Shown here: positions 31,264 through 42,266 of the stretch, piece by piece
Position numbering within the stretch: the first letter of the stretch is position 1
Layout of the letters: each line of letters begins with the position of its first letter
Assembly: GCF_013215345.1 (NCBI RefSeq)
Contig: NZ_JABSOV010000002.1
Location: forward strand, 1 to 64,000
DNA length: 64,000 nucleotides
Direction: 5' to 3'
Origin: Colwellia sp.
Lineage (GTDB): Bacteria > Pseudomonadota > Gammaproteobacteria > Enterobacterales > Alteromonadaceae
Notes under the pieces: model-generated
What the model saw: the letters and a program-made list of their open reading frames with translations, nothing else
What the model was told of the DNA's origin: nothing
The model's database searches: none
Position numbers and translations under genes: made by a program

Positions 31264-31412
31264 GAAAAATTCTTTTGCTTAAGTGATAGTTTTAGTGCAT
31301 GTTTAAGGCTAGTTTACCTTATATATTTCATCCGATATATTGATATTGAACAGAAAATAACGATTGATAAGTTAAAATGTCATAGATAAATCAGAATGGA
31401 TATCATATTATG

Positions 31413-31429
31413 GTGTACAAGTGTACGCT
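31413..31429. promoter_or_regulatory. FabR-like operator upstream of fabB
   Basis: GTGTACAAGTGTACGCT (reverse complement AGCGTACACTTGTACAC), about 95 nt upstream of fabB. Confidence 0.6.
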
Positions 31430-31522
31430 GGTTTACGTTGTGATGAGCAACTAGTACTACCAGTTCAACGGCTATTTCGAGTATAATAGCGCAAAATTTT
31501 ATAATTATAGATGGTTAGTTAA

Positions 31523-32734
31523 ATGAAACGTGTCGTAATAACAGGCTTAGGTATTGTCTCAAGTATTGGTAATAATACTGATGAAGTATTAGCCTCATTA
31601 AAAGCTGGTAAGTCAGGTATCACTCATTCTGAAAGTTTTGCGGAGCAAGGCTTGAGAAGTAATGTTTGGGGTAAGCCAACTGTAGAGATTAAAGATCACA
31701 TTGACCGTAAAGCTGTTCGTTTTATGGGTGATGCGGCAGGTTATGCCTACATTGCTATGGACCAAGCAGTTAAAGATGCCAAGCTAACTGAAGAGCAAAT
31801 CTCAAATGTTCGTACTGGTATTGTTGCTGGCTCAGGCGGCGCGTCATCAGAGAATATTGTTGCTTCAACAGATACATTACGTAGCCGTGGTATTCGTCGT
31901 GTTGGCCCTTATGCCGTACCTAAAACTATGGGTAGTACAGTGTCAGCTTGTTTAGCTACGCCATTTAAAATTAAAGGCGTTAACTATTCAATTAGCTCTG
32001 CTTGTGCAACGAGTGCTCACTGTATTGGTAACGCTATGGAGCTTATCCAATTAGGTAAACAAGATATCGTTTTTGCTGGTGGTGGTGAAGAAGTTCATTG
32101 GTCACTTGCTATGATGTTTGATGGCATGGGCGCATTATCAGCGGGTCGTAATGATACACCTGAACTAGCATCACGTACTTATGATGCTGACCGTGACGGT
32201 TTTGTTATTTCTGGCGGCGGCGGTATGGTTGTTGTTGAAGAACTTGAACATGCCCTTGCTCGTGGTGCACATATCTATGCGGAACTTGTCGGCTATGGCG
32301 CAACTTCTGATGGTTATGACATGGTAGCACCAAGTGGTGAAGGCGCGGTGCGTTGTATGCAACAAGCTATGCAAGGTGTTGAAGGTAAAATTGATTACTT
32401 AAATACCCACGGTACTTCTACTCCGGTAGGCGATGTTAAAGAATTAGGCGCAATTCAAGAATTATTTGGTGATGATTCACCAGCAATTAGCGCGACCAAA
32501 GCAATGACAGGTCATGCACTTGGCGCGGCTGGTGTTCACGAAGCTATTTACTCAATTTTAATGATGGAACACAGCTTTGTTGCGCCATCAATTAACATTG
32601 AAAATTTAGATGAAAAAGCACAGGGCCTAGATATTGTTACTGAAAAACGTGATGTTGAATTAGATCTTATTATGTCTAACAGCTTCGGTTTTGGTGGTAC
32701 TAATGCCACCTTAGTAATGAAGAAATATAAATAA
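31523..32734 (+). CDS. fabB: Beta-ketoacyl-ACP synthase I
   Basis: [33 protein letters not shown]..., active site [25 protein letters not shown]. Confidence 0.98.
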   Translation: MKRVVITGLGIVSSIGNNTDEVLASLKAGKSGITHSESFAEQGLRSNVWGKPTVEIKDHIDRKAVRFMGDAAGYAYIAMDQAVKDAKLTEEQISNVRTGIVAGSGGASSENIVASTDTLRSRGIRRVGPYAVPKTMGSTVSACLATPFKIKGVNYSISSACATSAHCIGNAMELIQLGKQDIVFAGGGEEVHWSLAMMFDGMGALSAGRNDTPELASRTYDADRDGFVISGGGGMVVVEELEHALARGAHIYAELVGYGATSDGYDMVAPSGEGAVRCMQQAMQGVEGKIDYLNTHGTSTPVGDVKELGAIQELFGDDSPAISATKAMTGHALGAAGVHEAIYSILMMEHSFVAPSINIENLDEKAQGLDIVTEKRDVELDLIMSNSFGFGGTNATLVMKKYK

Positions 32735-32807
32735 ATTTATATTTTATCCGCTAGGCTGCTGATTTAGACAAAGTTACTCATGTGCTAAGTCATGACTTTC
32801 TAGCGAT

Positions 32808-32846
32808 AAAAAAACCACATTAAGTAATGCTTAATGTGGTTTTTTC
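32808..32846 (+). terminator. Terminator after fabB
   Basis: AAAAAAACCACATTAAGtaatgCTTAATGTGGTTTTTT. Confidence 0.88.
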
Positions 32847-32958
32847 GTTTCAGAAGTGGTTTTTTCTAGGGATATCTGCTTGTCTTAATCTAGTACTTAA
32901 TCGCTAAATAAGCGTATAATTACGCCCTTTAATGCCTCAAGCCAGTTAGTTAAAATCA

Positions 32959-34182
32959 ATGAAAATATATTTTGATGAAAATATGCCTTTTGCCGAAGAA
33001 TTTTTTAGTGAACTTTGTCACCATCGTTTTGCTAATAGTGATGGTAGCAATGACGTAGAGCAGGGCGAGTTAGTGCCGTTCTCTGGCCGCACATTAACCG
33101 CAGAGCAAGTTGCTGATGCTGATGTGCTATTGGTACGCTCAATTACTCAGGTTAATGAGCAGTTACTGCACCTTAACGATAAACTCGCCTTTGTTGGTAG
33201 TGCTACTATCGGTACAGATCATATTGATAAAGACTACTTAGCTAAACGAAATATCTCCTTTCATTCAGCACCAGGTTGTAATGCTGTTTCAGTGGCTGAA
33301 TATGTTTTGAGTGCATTAGTGGTTTTAGCTGAACGCTATTTACTTGATTTATCGTCATTAACCGTCGGTATTGTCGGTGGTGGTAATACCGGTACTCGTT
33401 TAAGTGAAAAACTAACGGCATTGGGTATTGGACATAAAATATGCGACCCACTGCTTGCTGCAAAGCAGGCCCAAGAGCAGATTAACAAACAAGCGCAAGA
33501 CATTAGCGAAACTGAAGTAGATAAACGCATTTATGTATCACTGCAGGAAGTATTAGCCTGTGATGTGATTTCCTTGCATGTGCCTAAGGTGGTTGGTGGT
33601 GAACACCCAACATACCAATTATTAAATAAAGATAATTTAGCACAGCTGCGCGACGAGCAAATATTGATCAGTGCTTGTCGTGGTGATGTTATAGATAACC
33701 ACGCTTTATTGGCGCTTAAAAAGGCAGGGCATGGCTTAAAAGTTGTGCTTGATGTTTGGCAAGGAGAGCCCGATGTTCTTACTGCACTGATTCCTTTTAC
33801 CGAAATAGCCACAGCACACATTGCGGGTTATAGCTTAGAAGGAAAAGCTCGTGGTAGTGAAATGCTCTATCAGGCATTATGTCAACAGCTTAAGGTTGAG
33901 CCGAAATATCAGCTAGCAAATTTTTTACCGTCAGCAAGTATCCCTACAATTGAAATTAATCAAGAATTTAGTCAAATACTACTAAACCAGCTTGTTAAAA
34001 TGGTTTACGATGTTAGGCGAGACGATGCAATATTTCGTCAACAGTTATCAATACAAGGTTTTGACAGTTTACGTAAAAATTACCCCGTTCGCAGGGAGTT
34101 TTCCGCGGTTACTGTTAACTTGTCATCCAATACCGAAAGTGATGTGCCACATCGCTTAGGTTTTAGTAAAACGTCCAACTAG
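32959..34182 (+). CDS. pdxB: Erythronate-4-phosphate dehydrogenase
   Basis: MKIYFDENMPFAEEFFSEL...GSATIGTDHID...SAPGCNAVSVAEYVLSAL. Confidence 0.96.
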   Translation: MKIYFDENMPFAEEFFSELCHHRFANSDGSNDVEQGELVPFSGRTLTAEQVADADVLLVRSITQVNEQLLHLNDKLAFVGSATIGTDHIDKDYLAKRNISFHSAPGCNAVSVAEYVLSALVVLAERYLLDLSSLTVGIVGGGNTGTRLSEKLTALGIGHKICDPLLAAKQAQEQINKQAQDISETEVDKRIYVSLQEVLACDVISLHVPKVVGGEHPTYQLLNKDNLAQLRDEQILISACRGDVIDNHALLALKKAGHGLKVVLDVWQGEPDVLTALIPFTEIATAHIAGYSLEGKARGSEMLYQALCQQLKVEPKYQLANFLPSASIPTIEINQEFSQILLNQLVKMVYDVRRDDAIFRQQLSIQGFDSLRKNYPVRREFSAVTVNLSSNTESDVPHRLGFSKTSN

Positions 34183-34192
34183 AGAGAGAATC

Positions 34193-35212
34193 ATGGCACA
34201 GAAATTTGATGTATGTATACTTGGCGCAACAGGATTAGTTGGCAAAACCATTATGGAAATCTTAGAAGAAAGAGATTTCCCAATTAATAAACTTTATCCA
34301 TTAGCAAGTGCTCGCTCTGCTGGTGAGATCATTGAGTTTAATGGCGAAAGTATTGAAGTGCTTGATGCTGAACATTTTGATTGGAGCCAAGCGCAAATTG
34401 GTTTCTTTTCAGCAGGAGGCGACATTTCTGCTAAGTTCGCACCAATAGCGGGTGAAGCTGGTTGTATCGTTATCGATAATACTTCAGAGTTTCGTTATGA
34501 CGCAGATATTCCTCTTATTGTGCCTGAAGTCAACCCAGAAGCGTTAGCTGATTATCGCAATCGCAATATAATCGCGAACCCTAATTGTTCAACCATTCAA
34601 ATGATGATGGCGTTAAAGCCTATTTATGATGCTGTAGGTATTAGCCGAGTAAATGTTTGTACTTACCAGTCAGTTTCTGGTGGCGGCAAAGAGTCTATGG
34701 ATGAATTAGCCAAGCAAACAGCTGCTTTATTAAGTGGCAAGCCAGTAGAAAGTAAAAACTTTTCTCGTCAAATCGCTTTTAATGTAATTCCACAAATCGA
34801 TGTCTTCTTAGAAAACGGTTACACCAAAGAAGAAATGAAGATGGTTTGGGAAACTAAGAAGATATTAGGTGATGAAAACATATTAGTTAACCCAACGGCA
34901 GTACGTGTACCGGTATTTTTTGGTCATGGCGAAGCTTTACACATTGAAACTAACTCACCTATTTCAGCCGATGAAGTTAAAGACTTATTAGAACAAGCTC
35001 CTGGTGTAGTGCTTTGTCGTAATGATGAAGACTTTCCAACCCAAATTGGTGATGCTAGTGGTAAGGATGATACTTATGTTGGCCGGATTCGTGAAGATAT
35101 CAGTCACAATTGCGGCATTAATATGTGGGTTGTTGCCGATAATGTTCGCAAAGGGGCGGCAACTAATAGTATCCAGATCGCTGAATTATTGGTAAAAGAT
35201 TATTTAAGCTAG
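34193..35212 (+). CDS. asd: Aspartate-semialdehyde dehydrogenase
   Basis: FDVCILGATGLVGKTIMEILEERDFPI..NPNCSTIQMMMALKPI. Confidence 0.95.
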   Translation: MAQKFDVCILGATGLVGKTIMEILEERDFPINKLYPLASARSAGEIIEFNGESIEVLDAEHFDWSQAQIGFFSAGGDISAKFAPIAGEAGCIVIDNTSEFRYDADIPLIVPEVNPEALADYRNRNIIANPNCSTIQMMMALKPIYDAVGISRVNVCTYQSVSGGGKESMDELAKQTAALLSGKPVESKNFSRQIAFNVIPQIDVFLENGYTKEEMKMVWETKKILGDENILVNPTAVRVPVFFGHGEALHIETNSPISADEVKDLLEQAPGVVLCRNDEDFPTQIGDASGKDDTYVGRIREDISHNCGINMWVVADNVRKGAATNSIQIAELLVKDYLS

Positions 35213-35278
35213 TGAGCTAAGTTACTTAACTATATTAATTAAGTAACTTTAAGTTATATAAAGCTAAGAAAGATAAAC

Positions 35279-35319
35279 AAAACTCGTCGAGCAATATAGT
35301 GCACGGCGAGTTTTTTTCG
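35279..35319 (+). terminator. Terminator after asd
   Basis: AACTCGTCgagcaatatagtgcacGGCGAGTTTTTTT (one G-U). Confidence 0.7.
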
Positions 35320-35653
35320 GTTAATAGCTCTATTAGCTCTAGATAAATAACTTATTACTCAGGCAAGCGCTGCTTATCCAGAGTACAAGTTAGTTAAGGC
35401 CTCTAGCTAATTATTTACAACGCTAGCGCATAGAGGGTTTTGTTTACGGAACAGTTACAAAAATAGAAGACTTATTGAGTGAATTTGCTATTATCTTGTT
35501 AGTTAATGATTTTTTGGAATAAACATTGCATTTTATCTTTGAGATAAGCTTTATCTGATAAAGGTGGAGTAAAGCGGTATTTTTTTGGCGCCAAAATATA
35601 TTGATTAGCGCTCGTAACATAAAATAGTTAAATTAGCTTAATTAGGAATCCTG

Positions 35654-38600
35654 ATGCAAAAATTATTACGCCTGTGCCTATGGCAGGCGATTATTATTGG
35701 CATACTCACTGCTCATTTCCCAGTTAGTGCAGAAGAAGAGCGCGGCATTCGCATGCGCGGGCCTAAAAGTAGTGATGTTTTTCCTTATGACCGTTATGGC
35801 CCCATCACCTCAAAAGATACTTTGTGGAATATTGCCACTAGAGTGAAACCTGATACTCGCTTGAGTGTTTACCAGGTAATGCAGGCGCTATATCAAGAAA
35901 ACCCACAAGCGTTTGTTGATAGTAATATCAACCACTTAATTGAAGGACAATATTTAAAAATCCCATCGTTTAATAACATGATGGCGGTTAATACTGCAAG
36001 TGCGAAAAAGAAATCAGCCCGAGACAGTAAAACTTGGCAAAAAGCTCAACCGAAAGTAACTAAAAAGGTGTTAATCACCGAGCCTAGTGTTAATAAAAAA
36101 GATTTAGATACGGTAAAAACTCAAATCAACGAGCAATTGACAAAAATTGATAATGAACAGCAAAAGCGTTTAGAAACTATTCAAAATGACGTCTTAGACT
36201 CAATTGATGGCCTGCAAGCCATATTAAAAGAAAATGATCATTTACGTCAGCAACTGACCTCTTTTAATGACAAGCTTGGTGTTATGCAAAATGAGGTGGC
36301 TAAAGGCAAAGAAATCAAGTTGCAAATGGATGATATGATCAGGTTGCAGCAAGCCTTATTAGCAAAAGCGGAAGCTCGAGAAAAAGAACTGCTACTCGAA
36401 AAACAACTTGCCGAGCTAGCTGAGCAAGACATTACTTCAAGCTTGTGGTTTAAGATCGTTATGGGCACATTGCCAGCGCTATTAATTCTCGGTTTATTGG
36501 GTTTTTTGTTTAAACGTAGGCAACAAGTCTCAGATGAAGCATTTTTTAGTGAGTTAGATAGCAAAAAGAAAACACCTGCAGCTAAAAAAGCAACAGAATC
36601 GGAAGAGCTGCCACTTGATAATGAATTGTCATTAGACAATGAGTTGAGCTTGGATGATGAACTGGATTTAAGCGATGACTTATCATTGGATGATGAATTA
36701 TCTCTCGATGATGAGTTAGATTTAGATGATGATCTTTCAATAGATCTCATTGAAAATGATGATGACAAGTTACTTGATGACGAGGTTATTCATTTAGATG
36801 ACGATGATAGTCTAGATGATCTCGACGATCTTGAAGATATATTATTAGATGATGAGAGTGACAACGGTGTTCTTGAAGGCGGCGAACTAGCTCAAGATGA
36901 CTTAGACTCCTTATTATCCGGATTAGATGATGACGCTCCAGACTCTGATAAGCCTTCAACCGATGATGAAAAAAATAAGCAAGAAGATGAGCTTGAAGGT
37001 GGTGAATTAAGTCAAGATGACTTAGATGACCTGCTTGGTGGTTTAGACGATCTTGATGATGACGACATAGCTGTTGAAGGTCCTAGTGAAGACAAAGTCG
37101 AACAACCTCTCGAACAGGTGAAAGAAGAAAAAATAGAAACGGCAGAGGTAACTGACCCAGATGATATCGATGCGCTGCTCGAATCAGTTTCTGATCAGGC
37201 AAATGATACCCCTGCAGATGTCACCGACCCAGATGATATCGATGCGCTGCTCGAATCAGTTTCGGATAAAGCAAGTGAAGCTCCTGCTGATGTAACTGAT
37301 CCGGATGATATTGATGCTTTACTTGCCTCTGCTTCTGCTCCTGTTGAGGAAAAAGCCGAAGAACCAGTTGATGTAACTGACCCCGATGATATTGATGCTT
37401 TGCTTGCCTCAGCTGCTCCTGTTGCTGAAGAGCCAGTCGAAGAAAAAGCCAAAGAACCAGTTGATGTAACTGACCCTGATGATATTGATGCTTTGCTTGC
37501 TTCAGCTGTTGCTCCTATTGCTGAAGAGCCTGTCGAAGAACCAGTTGATGTAACTGACCCCGATGATATTGATGCTTTGCTTGACTCTGTTTCTGAACGG
37601 GAAAGTGTTCAGGCAAGTGATGCACCTGCCGAAGAAAAGGTTGCAGAGCCAATTGAAGACGTTGATGTCACAGATCCCGATGATATCGATGCGCTGCTAG
37701 CCTCTATGTCAGATAACGCTCCTATGCCGAAGCAAGCAGATGTGACAGAGCCAGAGAATCAAGAAAAATCTGATATGGCAGTGGCTGAACAAGATACTGA
37801 GGATAAGGCAATGGCACAAGATAGTGAATTAAGTGCCGAAGAGTTACAAATCCAAAAAGAAATCGCAGAAAATGAAGCTAAAATTGCCGAGTTTACTGCC
37901 GAATATGTCACACCATTTCTCACCGCAGACTTTAGCGATATTCTCGCTAAACAAAATGAAGCGGAGTTAGCTACTGAAGAGCCCGCGAGTACTGACAGCG
38001 TTGAAGTCGATGATGAACTAGATATTGATGCCCTCATTGCTGATACACAAAGTGAAGATGAAGTTGTTGAAAATGAGCAAGCAGCCACGCAAGAAGATAT
38101 TGGTGATAGCTTAACGGATTATGTAGCAGATGAAGTATCTAATGAACAAAGTGATGAATCACTTACTGAGTCAGCATTAACTCAATTACTGGCAGAAGAA
38201 GCGTTAGATGACACGGCTGGGCAATCAGAAGAACAAGCAGAAGTAAGCCCTTTTGAAGGTATTGAATTAGCGCCTGATTTTTCTGATGAAGAGGTTTTAG
38301 CTGATCTATTGGCCGAGACGGCTGAATTGGAGGAAGAAGAGATCATTGAAAGCGCTGATGCTCTAGACATAATTGAAGAGTTAGATAATGTCGATTTTGA
38401 TGAACTGCTGGCTAATATTGAAGAGGAGTCGGCTCCAAGTACATCAACTGATGATGAAGTTGAATTAATCCTTGATGATATTGGTGACGACCTCACTGAA
38501 GAAAGTCTTGGCGAAGAGAGTCTGCCAAGCGTAAAAGCAACAGAGGCAACACCAGACTATGTATCAGTTGATGATCTGCTCTCTGATACTTTCGATGAGG

Positions 38601-38839
38601 TTGGTACAGCAGAGCCTTACGAAAAAACCAATATTGATGTTGGCCTAGGACAGTTTGCTGAAAATGACAGTGGTATTGATGTTGATAAAGATGGCTCAAT
38701 GTCGAGTAAATTAGATTTAGCAAAAATGTATATAGAAATGAGTGATGAAGAAAATGCTCAAGTAATCTTACAAGAAGTCATGGTAAAGGGTGATGCAAGT
38801 CAGCAAGTTGAGGCGAAAGCATTATTAGATTCACTGTAA
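35654..38839 (+). CDS. fimV: FimV/HubP-like polar landmark protein (LysM-like N-terminus, TM, long acidic repeats, C-terminal FimV domain)
   Basis: YGPITSKDTLWNIATRVKPDTRLSVYQVMQALYQENPQAF; TM; repeats; KLDLAKMYIEMSDEENAQVILQEVMVKGDASQQVEAKALL; position asd-fimV-truA. Confidence 0.93.
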   Translation: MQKLLRLCLWQAIIIGILTAHFPVSAEEERGIRMRGPKSSDVFPYDRYGPITSKDTLWNIATRVKPDTRLSVYQVMQALYQENPQAFVDSNINHLIEGQYLKIPSFNNMMAVNTASAKKKSARDSKTWQKAQPKVTKKVLITEPSVNKKDLDTVKTQINEQLTKIDNEQQKRLETIQNDVLDSIDGLQAILKENDHLRQQLTSFNDKLGVMQNEVAKGKEIKLQMDDMIRLQQALLAKAEAREKELLLEKQLAELAEQDITSSLWFKIVMGTLPALLILGLLGFLFKRRQQVSDEAFFSELDSKKKTPAAKKATESEELPLDNELSLDNELSLDDELDLSDDLSLDDELSLDDELDLDDDLSIDLIENDDDKLLDDEVIHLDDDDSLDDLDDLEDILLDDESDNGVLEGGELAQDDLDSLLSGLDDDAPDSDKPSTDDEKNKQEDELEGGELSQDDLDDLLGGLDDLDDDDIAVEGPSEDKVEQPLEQVKEEKIETAEVTDPDDIDALLESVSDQANDTPADVTDPDDIDALLESVSDKASEAPADVTDPDDIDALLASASAPVEEKAEEPVDVTDPDDIDALLASAAPVAEEPVEEKAKEPVDVTDPDDIDALLASAVAPIAEEPVEEPVDVTDPDDIDALLDSVSERESVQASDAPAEEKVAEPIEDVDVTDPDDIDALLASMSDNAPMPKQADVTEPENQEKSDMAVAEQDTEDKAMAQDSELSAEELQIQKEIAENEAKIAEFTAEYVTPFLTADFSDILAKQNEAELATEEPASTDSVEVDDELDIDALIADTQSEDEVVENEQAATQEDIGDSLTDYVADEVSNEQSDESLTESALTQLLAEEALDDTAGQSEEQAEVSPFEGIELAPDFSDEEVLADLLAETAELEEEEIIESADALDIIEELDNVDFDELLANIEEESAPSTSTDDEVELILDDIGDDLTEESLGEESLPSVKATEATPDYVSVDDLLSDTFDEVGTAEPYEKTNIDVGLGQFAENDSGIDVDKDGSMSSKLDLAKMYIEMSDEENAQVILQEVMVKGDASQQVEAKALLDSL
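37147..37710 (+). repeat. Seven-copy repeat encoding VTDPDDIDALLxS within fimV
   Basis: Direct reading of the translation and DNA (gtaactgaccc[ag/cg/tg]atgatattgatgcttt / ...gatatcgatgcgctg). Confidence 0.95.
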
Positions 38840-38946
38840 AGCGCTAAATTTCCAGAGCAGAAAGTTAAGTATAAAATAGCCTAACTGGGTAAAATAAAGG
38901 ATAATGTGCAGCGAAAACATTCTCCTTATTAGAAAGGCAAGTTTAC

Positions 38947-39726
38947 ATGCGTTACGCGTTAGGCATTGAGTATGATGGTAAAAATTATTGTGGCTGGCAA
39001 CGGCAAAATAACGCTATCACAGTACAAGAAAAAGTAGAGAAAGCATTATCAATAATCGCTGATGAGCCGATAGCGGTTGTTTGTGCGGGGCGTACAGATA
39101 CCGGCGTGAATGCGACTAATCAAGTGATTCATTTTGATACTTTAAAAAAGCGTAAAGATGTAGCTTGGACTTTAGGCGTTAATACCCACTTACCTGCTGA
39201 TATTGCTGTTGCATGGGTAAAACAAGTTGATGAAGAATTTCATGCACGTTTTAGTGCCACCGCGAGAAACTACCGGTATATCATTTATAATAAACCGCTA
39301 CGTTCAGCTATATTAAGTCATGGCATCAGCCATTGTCACTATGCCTTAGATGAAAACCTTATGCAGCAAGGCGCCGATTACCTTCTTGGTCAGCATGATT
39401 TTACCTCTTTTCGTACCGTACATTGTCAGTCTCATTCTGCGGTTCGCACGATAAAACATTGTCGGGTAACTCGACAGGGTGATTACCTTATTGTTGATAT
39501 CAAGGCGAATGCTTTTTTACATCATATGGTAAGAAATATTGTTGGTAGTTTAATGCGGGTTGGACAATCACAAGAAACAACCGTTTGGATGCAAGAAGTT
39601 TTGTTGGCTAAAAATCGTTGTGTCGCTGGCGTTACTGCGCCACCAGAAGGTTTATACTTTGTTGATGTTGATTATCCAGAAACCTTCAATTTACCTAAAA
39701 GCCGTTTGGGACCATTGTTTTTATAG
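38947..39726 (+). CDS. truA: tRNA pseudouridine38-40 synthase TruA
   Basis: [20 protein letters not shown]...[20 protein letters not shown]. Confidence 0.98.
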   Translation: MRYALGIEYDGKNYCGWQRQNNAITVQEKVEKALSIIADEPIAVVCAGRTDTGVNATNQVIHFDTLKKRKDVAWTLGVNTHLPADIAVAWVKQVDEEFHARFSATARNYRYIIYNKPLRSAILSHGISHCHYALDENLMQQGADYLLGQHDFTSFRTVHCQSHSAVRTIKHCRVTRQGDYLIVDIKANAFLHHMVRNIVGSLMRVGQSQETTVWMQEVLLAKNRCVAGVTAPPEGLYFVDVDYPETFNLPKSRLGPLFL

Positions 39727-39906
39727 ACAAAAAAGTTTATGAACTCACAGTTTCTTACTAAGCAGACCAGTTTTTTCTATATTCTATGGGGTATAGTATG
39801 GTCTAATGTTCGGTTTATAATTCGTATAACTTTAAACTAGAGTTTGGTGGGGTATTTCCATCAATAAACCGACAGATATTTCGTTGCAACAGGCAAAAAT
39901 AAAATT

Positions 39907-40773
39907 ATGAGCTGGATAGAAAGAATTCTCCCGAAAGCAAAAACGACACAAAAAAGTAATATTCCAGAGGGTGTATGGAGTAAATGTTCTTCATGTAATG
40001 CCGTGCTTTATAAAGCTGAATTAGAGCGTCAAATCTCAGTATGCCCTAAATGTGATCACCATATGCGTATCAGTGCACGTAAACGTATTGATAGCTTTCT
40101 TGACAAAGATAACCGCATGGAATTAGGTGAAGAGTTTGAAGCTCAAGATATCTTAAAGTTTAAAGACTCTAAGCGATATAAAGACCGTTTAACTGCCGCT
40201 AGAAAAAATACCGGTGAGAAAGATGCGCTGATTGTCATGAAAGGTGAGCTATATGGTATGCCTGTTGTTGCAGCTGCATTCGAATTTGGATTTTTAGGCG
40301 GCTCAATGGCTTCTGTAGTAGGAGCTCGCTTTGTTAAAGGTGTTGAGTACTGTTTAGAGCATAATGTACCATTTATCTGTTTCTCTGCCAGTGGTGGAGC
40401 CCGTATGCAAGAAGCGCTGTTCTCTTTAATGCAAATGGCAAAAACCAGTGCCGCTTTAGCGAAAATGAGCGAGAAAGGCCTTCCTTACGTGTCAGTATTA
40501 ACCGATCCTACAATGGGCGGTGTATCAGCAAGTTTGGCTATGCTAGGTGACATTAATGTTGCTGAGCCTAAAGCACTTATTGGTTTTGCCGGTCCACGTG
40601 TTATTGAGCAAACCGTTAGAGAGAAGTTACCTGAAGGTTTCCAACGTAGTGAGTTTTTATTAGAAAGAGGCGCAATTGATATGATCATTGATCGCCGTGA
40701 AATGAAAACAACTATAGCTAGAATGCTAGGTAAGTTTATGGGCCAGGTTAGCGTAGTTGCTAAAGCAGAATAA
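39907..40773 (+). CDS. accD: Acetyl-CoA carboxylase carboxyltransferase subunit beta
   Basis: Zn finger [59 protein letters not shown]. Confidence 0.98.
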   Translation: MSWIERILPKAKTTQKSNIPEGVWSKCSSCNAVLYKAELERQISVCPKCDHHMRISARKRIDSFLDKDNRMELGEEFEAQDILKFKDSKRYKDRLTAARKNTGEKDALIVMKGELYGMPVVAAAFEFGFLGGSMASVVGARFVKGVEYCLEHNVPFICFSASGGARMQEALFSLMQMAKTSAALAKMSEKGLPYVSVLTDPTMGGVSASLAMLGDINVAEPKALIGFAGPRVIEQTVREKLPEGFQRSEFLLERGAIDMIIDRREMKTTIARMLGKFMGQVSVVAKAE

Positions 40774-40824
40774 GCCAATAGTAATTATTGTCTATTTAAC
40801 TCAAATCAGTTGTTGATAGCATAA

Positions 40825-42156
40825 ATGTTAAAATCAAATTCAAGCCACTATCAAGATTTCACCAATCTTGAACAGTGGCTTTATTATTTAGAAAACCTAC
40901 ATAGTACTGAGATAGACCTTGGTTTAGCTCGGATCGGCAAAGTTGCCCAGCGTTTAGCCATTGACTTAAGCTTTGCTAAGGTTATTACCGTTGCTGGCAC
41001 AAATGGTAAAGGTACCACCTGTGCTTTTATCGAAAATGCCTTACTTAACGCCAAAAATCATGGCTCGCAAGATGGCATTGCTGTTTATTCCTCTCCCCAT
41101 ATTGAGCGTTTTAATGAGCGCCTGCGGATAAATAAGCAAGATATTGCCGATCAGCCGTTAATGGATGCTTTTAAACAAATTGAAGCTGTCCGTGCTGAGA
41201 TTTCTCTTAGTTACTATGAATATACAACGTTAGCAGCATTGCTGGTGTTAATGGACGCTAAGCCGAGCTATATCATACTTGAAGTAGGTCTAGGTGGTCG
41301 CTTGGATGCAACTAACCTTATTGATGCCGATATCGCTGTGATCACGACCATAGATCTCGATCACCAAAATTTTCTAGGTAATGATAGAGAAAGCATTGGC
41401 TTTGAAAAAGCCGGTATCATGCGACAAGAGCAATACATTGTTATTGGTGATACCAGTGTGCCTAAGTCGGTTCTAGCCCATGCTCATTCGTTACAGGCCA
41501 TTCATGGTGAAAACTTATTTTTACGCGAACACGAGTTTGTGGTTAAAAGTGAAAAGTCCCATTCTCATAGCCAATTGCATTGGCAGTGGCAATCTAAGAA
41601 AACCCAGCTAACCCAGCTAAAAACACCTTTTATTCCCCAAGATAACGTGGCGACCGCGTTAATGGTGTTAGAGAAACTCGATATTGCTCTTAGCTCTGAG
41701 TTTGTCAATAAAATTATTTCAATAACTAAAGTCCCTGGGCGAACAGAGTTAATACATCAAGCAAACCATTGTGATGTTATTCTTGATGTTGGTCATAATC
41801 CGCAAGCGACTCGATACTTAGCGGATCACCTTAAACGTTTAAAAGAGCAAGCTAGCTATGAAAATATTTATGCTGTAGTGGCTATGCTGGGAGATAAAGA
41901 CATCAGCGCAAGTTTGTTATCACTCAAAGATGATGTTGATTATTGGTATGCAGGAGCACTTGATGTACCAAGGGCTGCCAGCAAAGAAACCATGCAAAAG
42001 AAGTTGGCAATGTTTACTAATGCGACTAATTGTTTTGACAATGTCGACCAGGCATTTAAAATGGCGAACATGCAGGCGAGTTCGTCTGACTTGATTCTTG
42101 TTTTTGGCTCATTTTTTACCGTTGCTCAAATCAGATCTCAGCTAATTAACTGTTAG
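40825..42156 (+). CDS. folC: Folylpolyglutamate/dihydrofolate synthase
   Basis: VAGTNGKGTTCAFIENALL, YSSPHIERFNERLRIN, VGLGGRLDATNLIDADIAVITTIDLDH. Confidence 0.96.
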   Translation: MLKSNSSHYQDFTNLEQWLYYLENLHSTEIDLGLARIGKVAQRLAIDLSFAKVITVAGTNGKGTTCAFIENALLNAKNHGSQDGIAVYSSPHIERFNERLRINKQDIADQPLMDAFKQIEAVRAEISLSYYEYTTLAALLVLMDAKPSYIILEVGLGGRLDATNLIDADIAVITTIDLDHQNFLGNDRESIGFEKAGIMRQEQYIVIGDTSVPKSVLAHAHSLQAIHGENLFLREHEFVVKSEKSHSHSQLHWQWQSKKTQLTQLKTPFIPQDNVATALMVLEKLDIALSSEFVNKIISITKVPGRTELIHQANHCDVILDVGHNPQATRYLADHLKRLKEQASYENIYAVVAMLGDKDISASLLSLKDDVDYWYAGALDVPRAASKETMQKKLAMFTNATNCFDNVDQAFKMANMQASSSDLILVFGSFFTVAQIRSQLINC

Positions 42157-42266
42157 TTAGGCCATATTATATTTGCCATTTTAGCTTAGACGTATTAACT
42201 TTGCGGTATTCATTTTGACTAACAGTTTTTCCGAATAGTTTAAGTTGTATTAATTAGGAGTGTCTC

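Noticed and set aside
37147-37710. Possible CRISPR-like array (regular repeats)
   Set aside because: Repeats are in frame within fimV, degenerate at codon third positions, and encode a conserved peptide
36247-38723. Ser-rich antisense ORFs opposite fimV
   Set aside because: Artefact of GAT/GAA-rich acidic repeats read on the opposite strand
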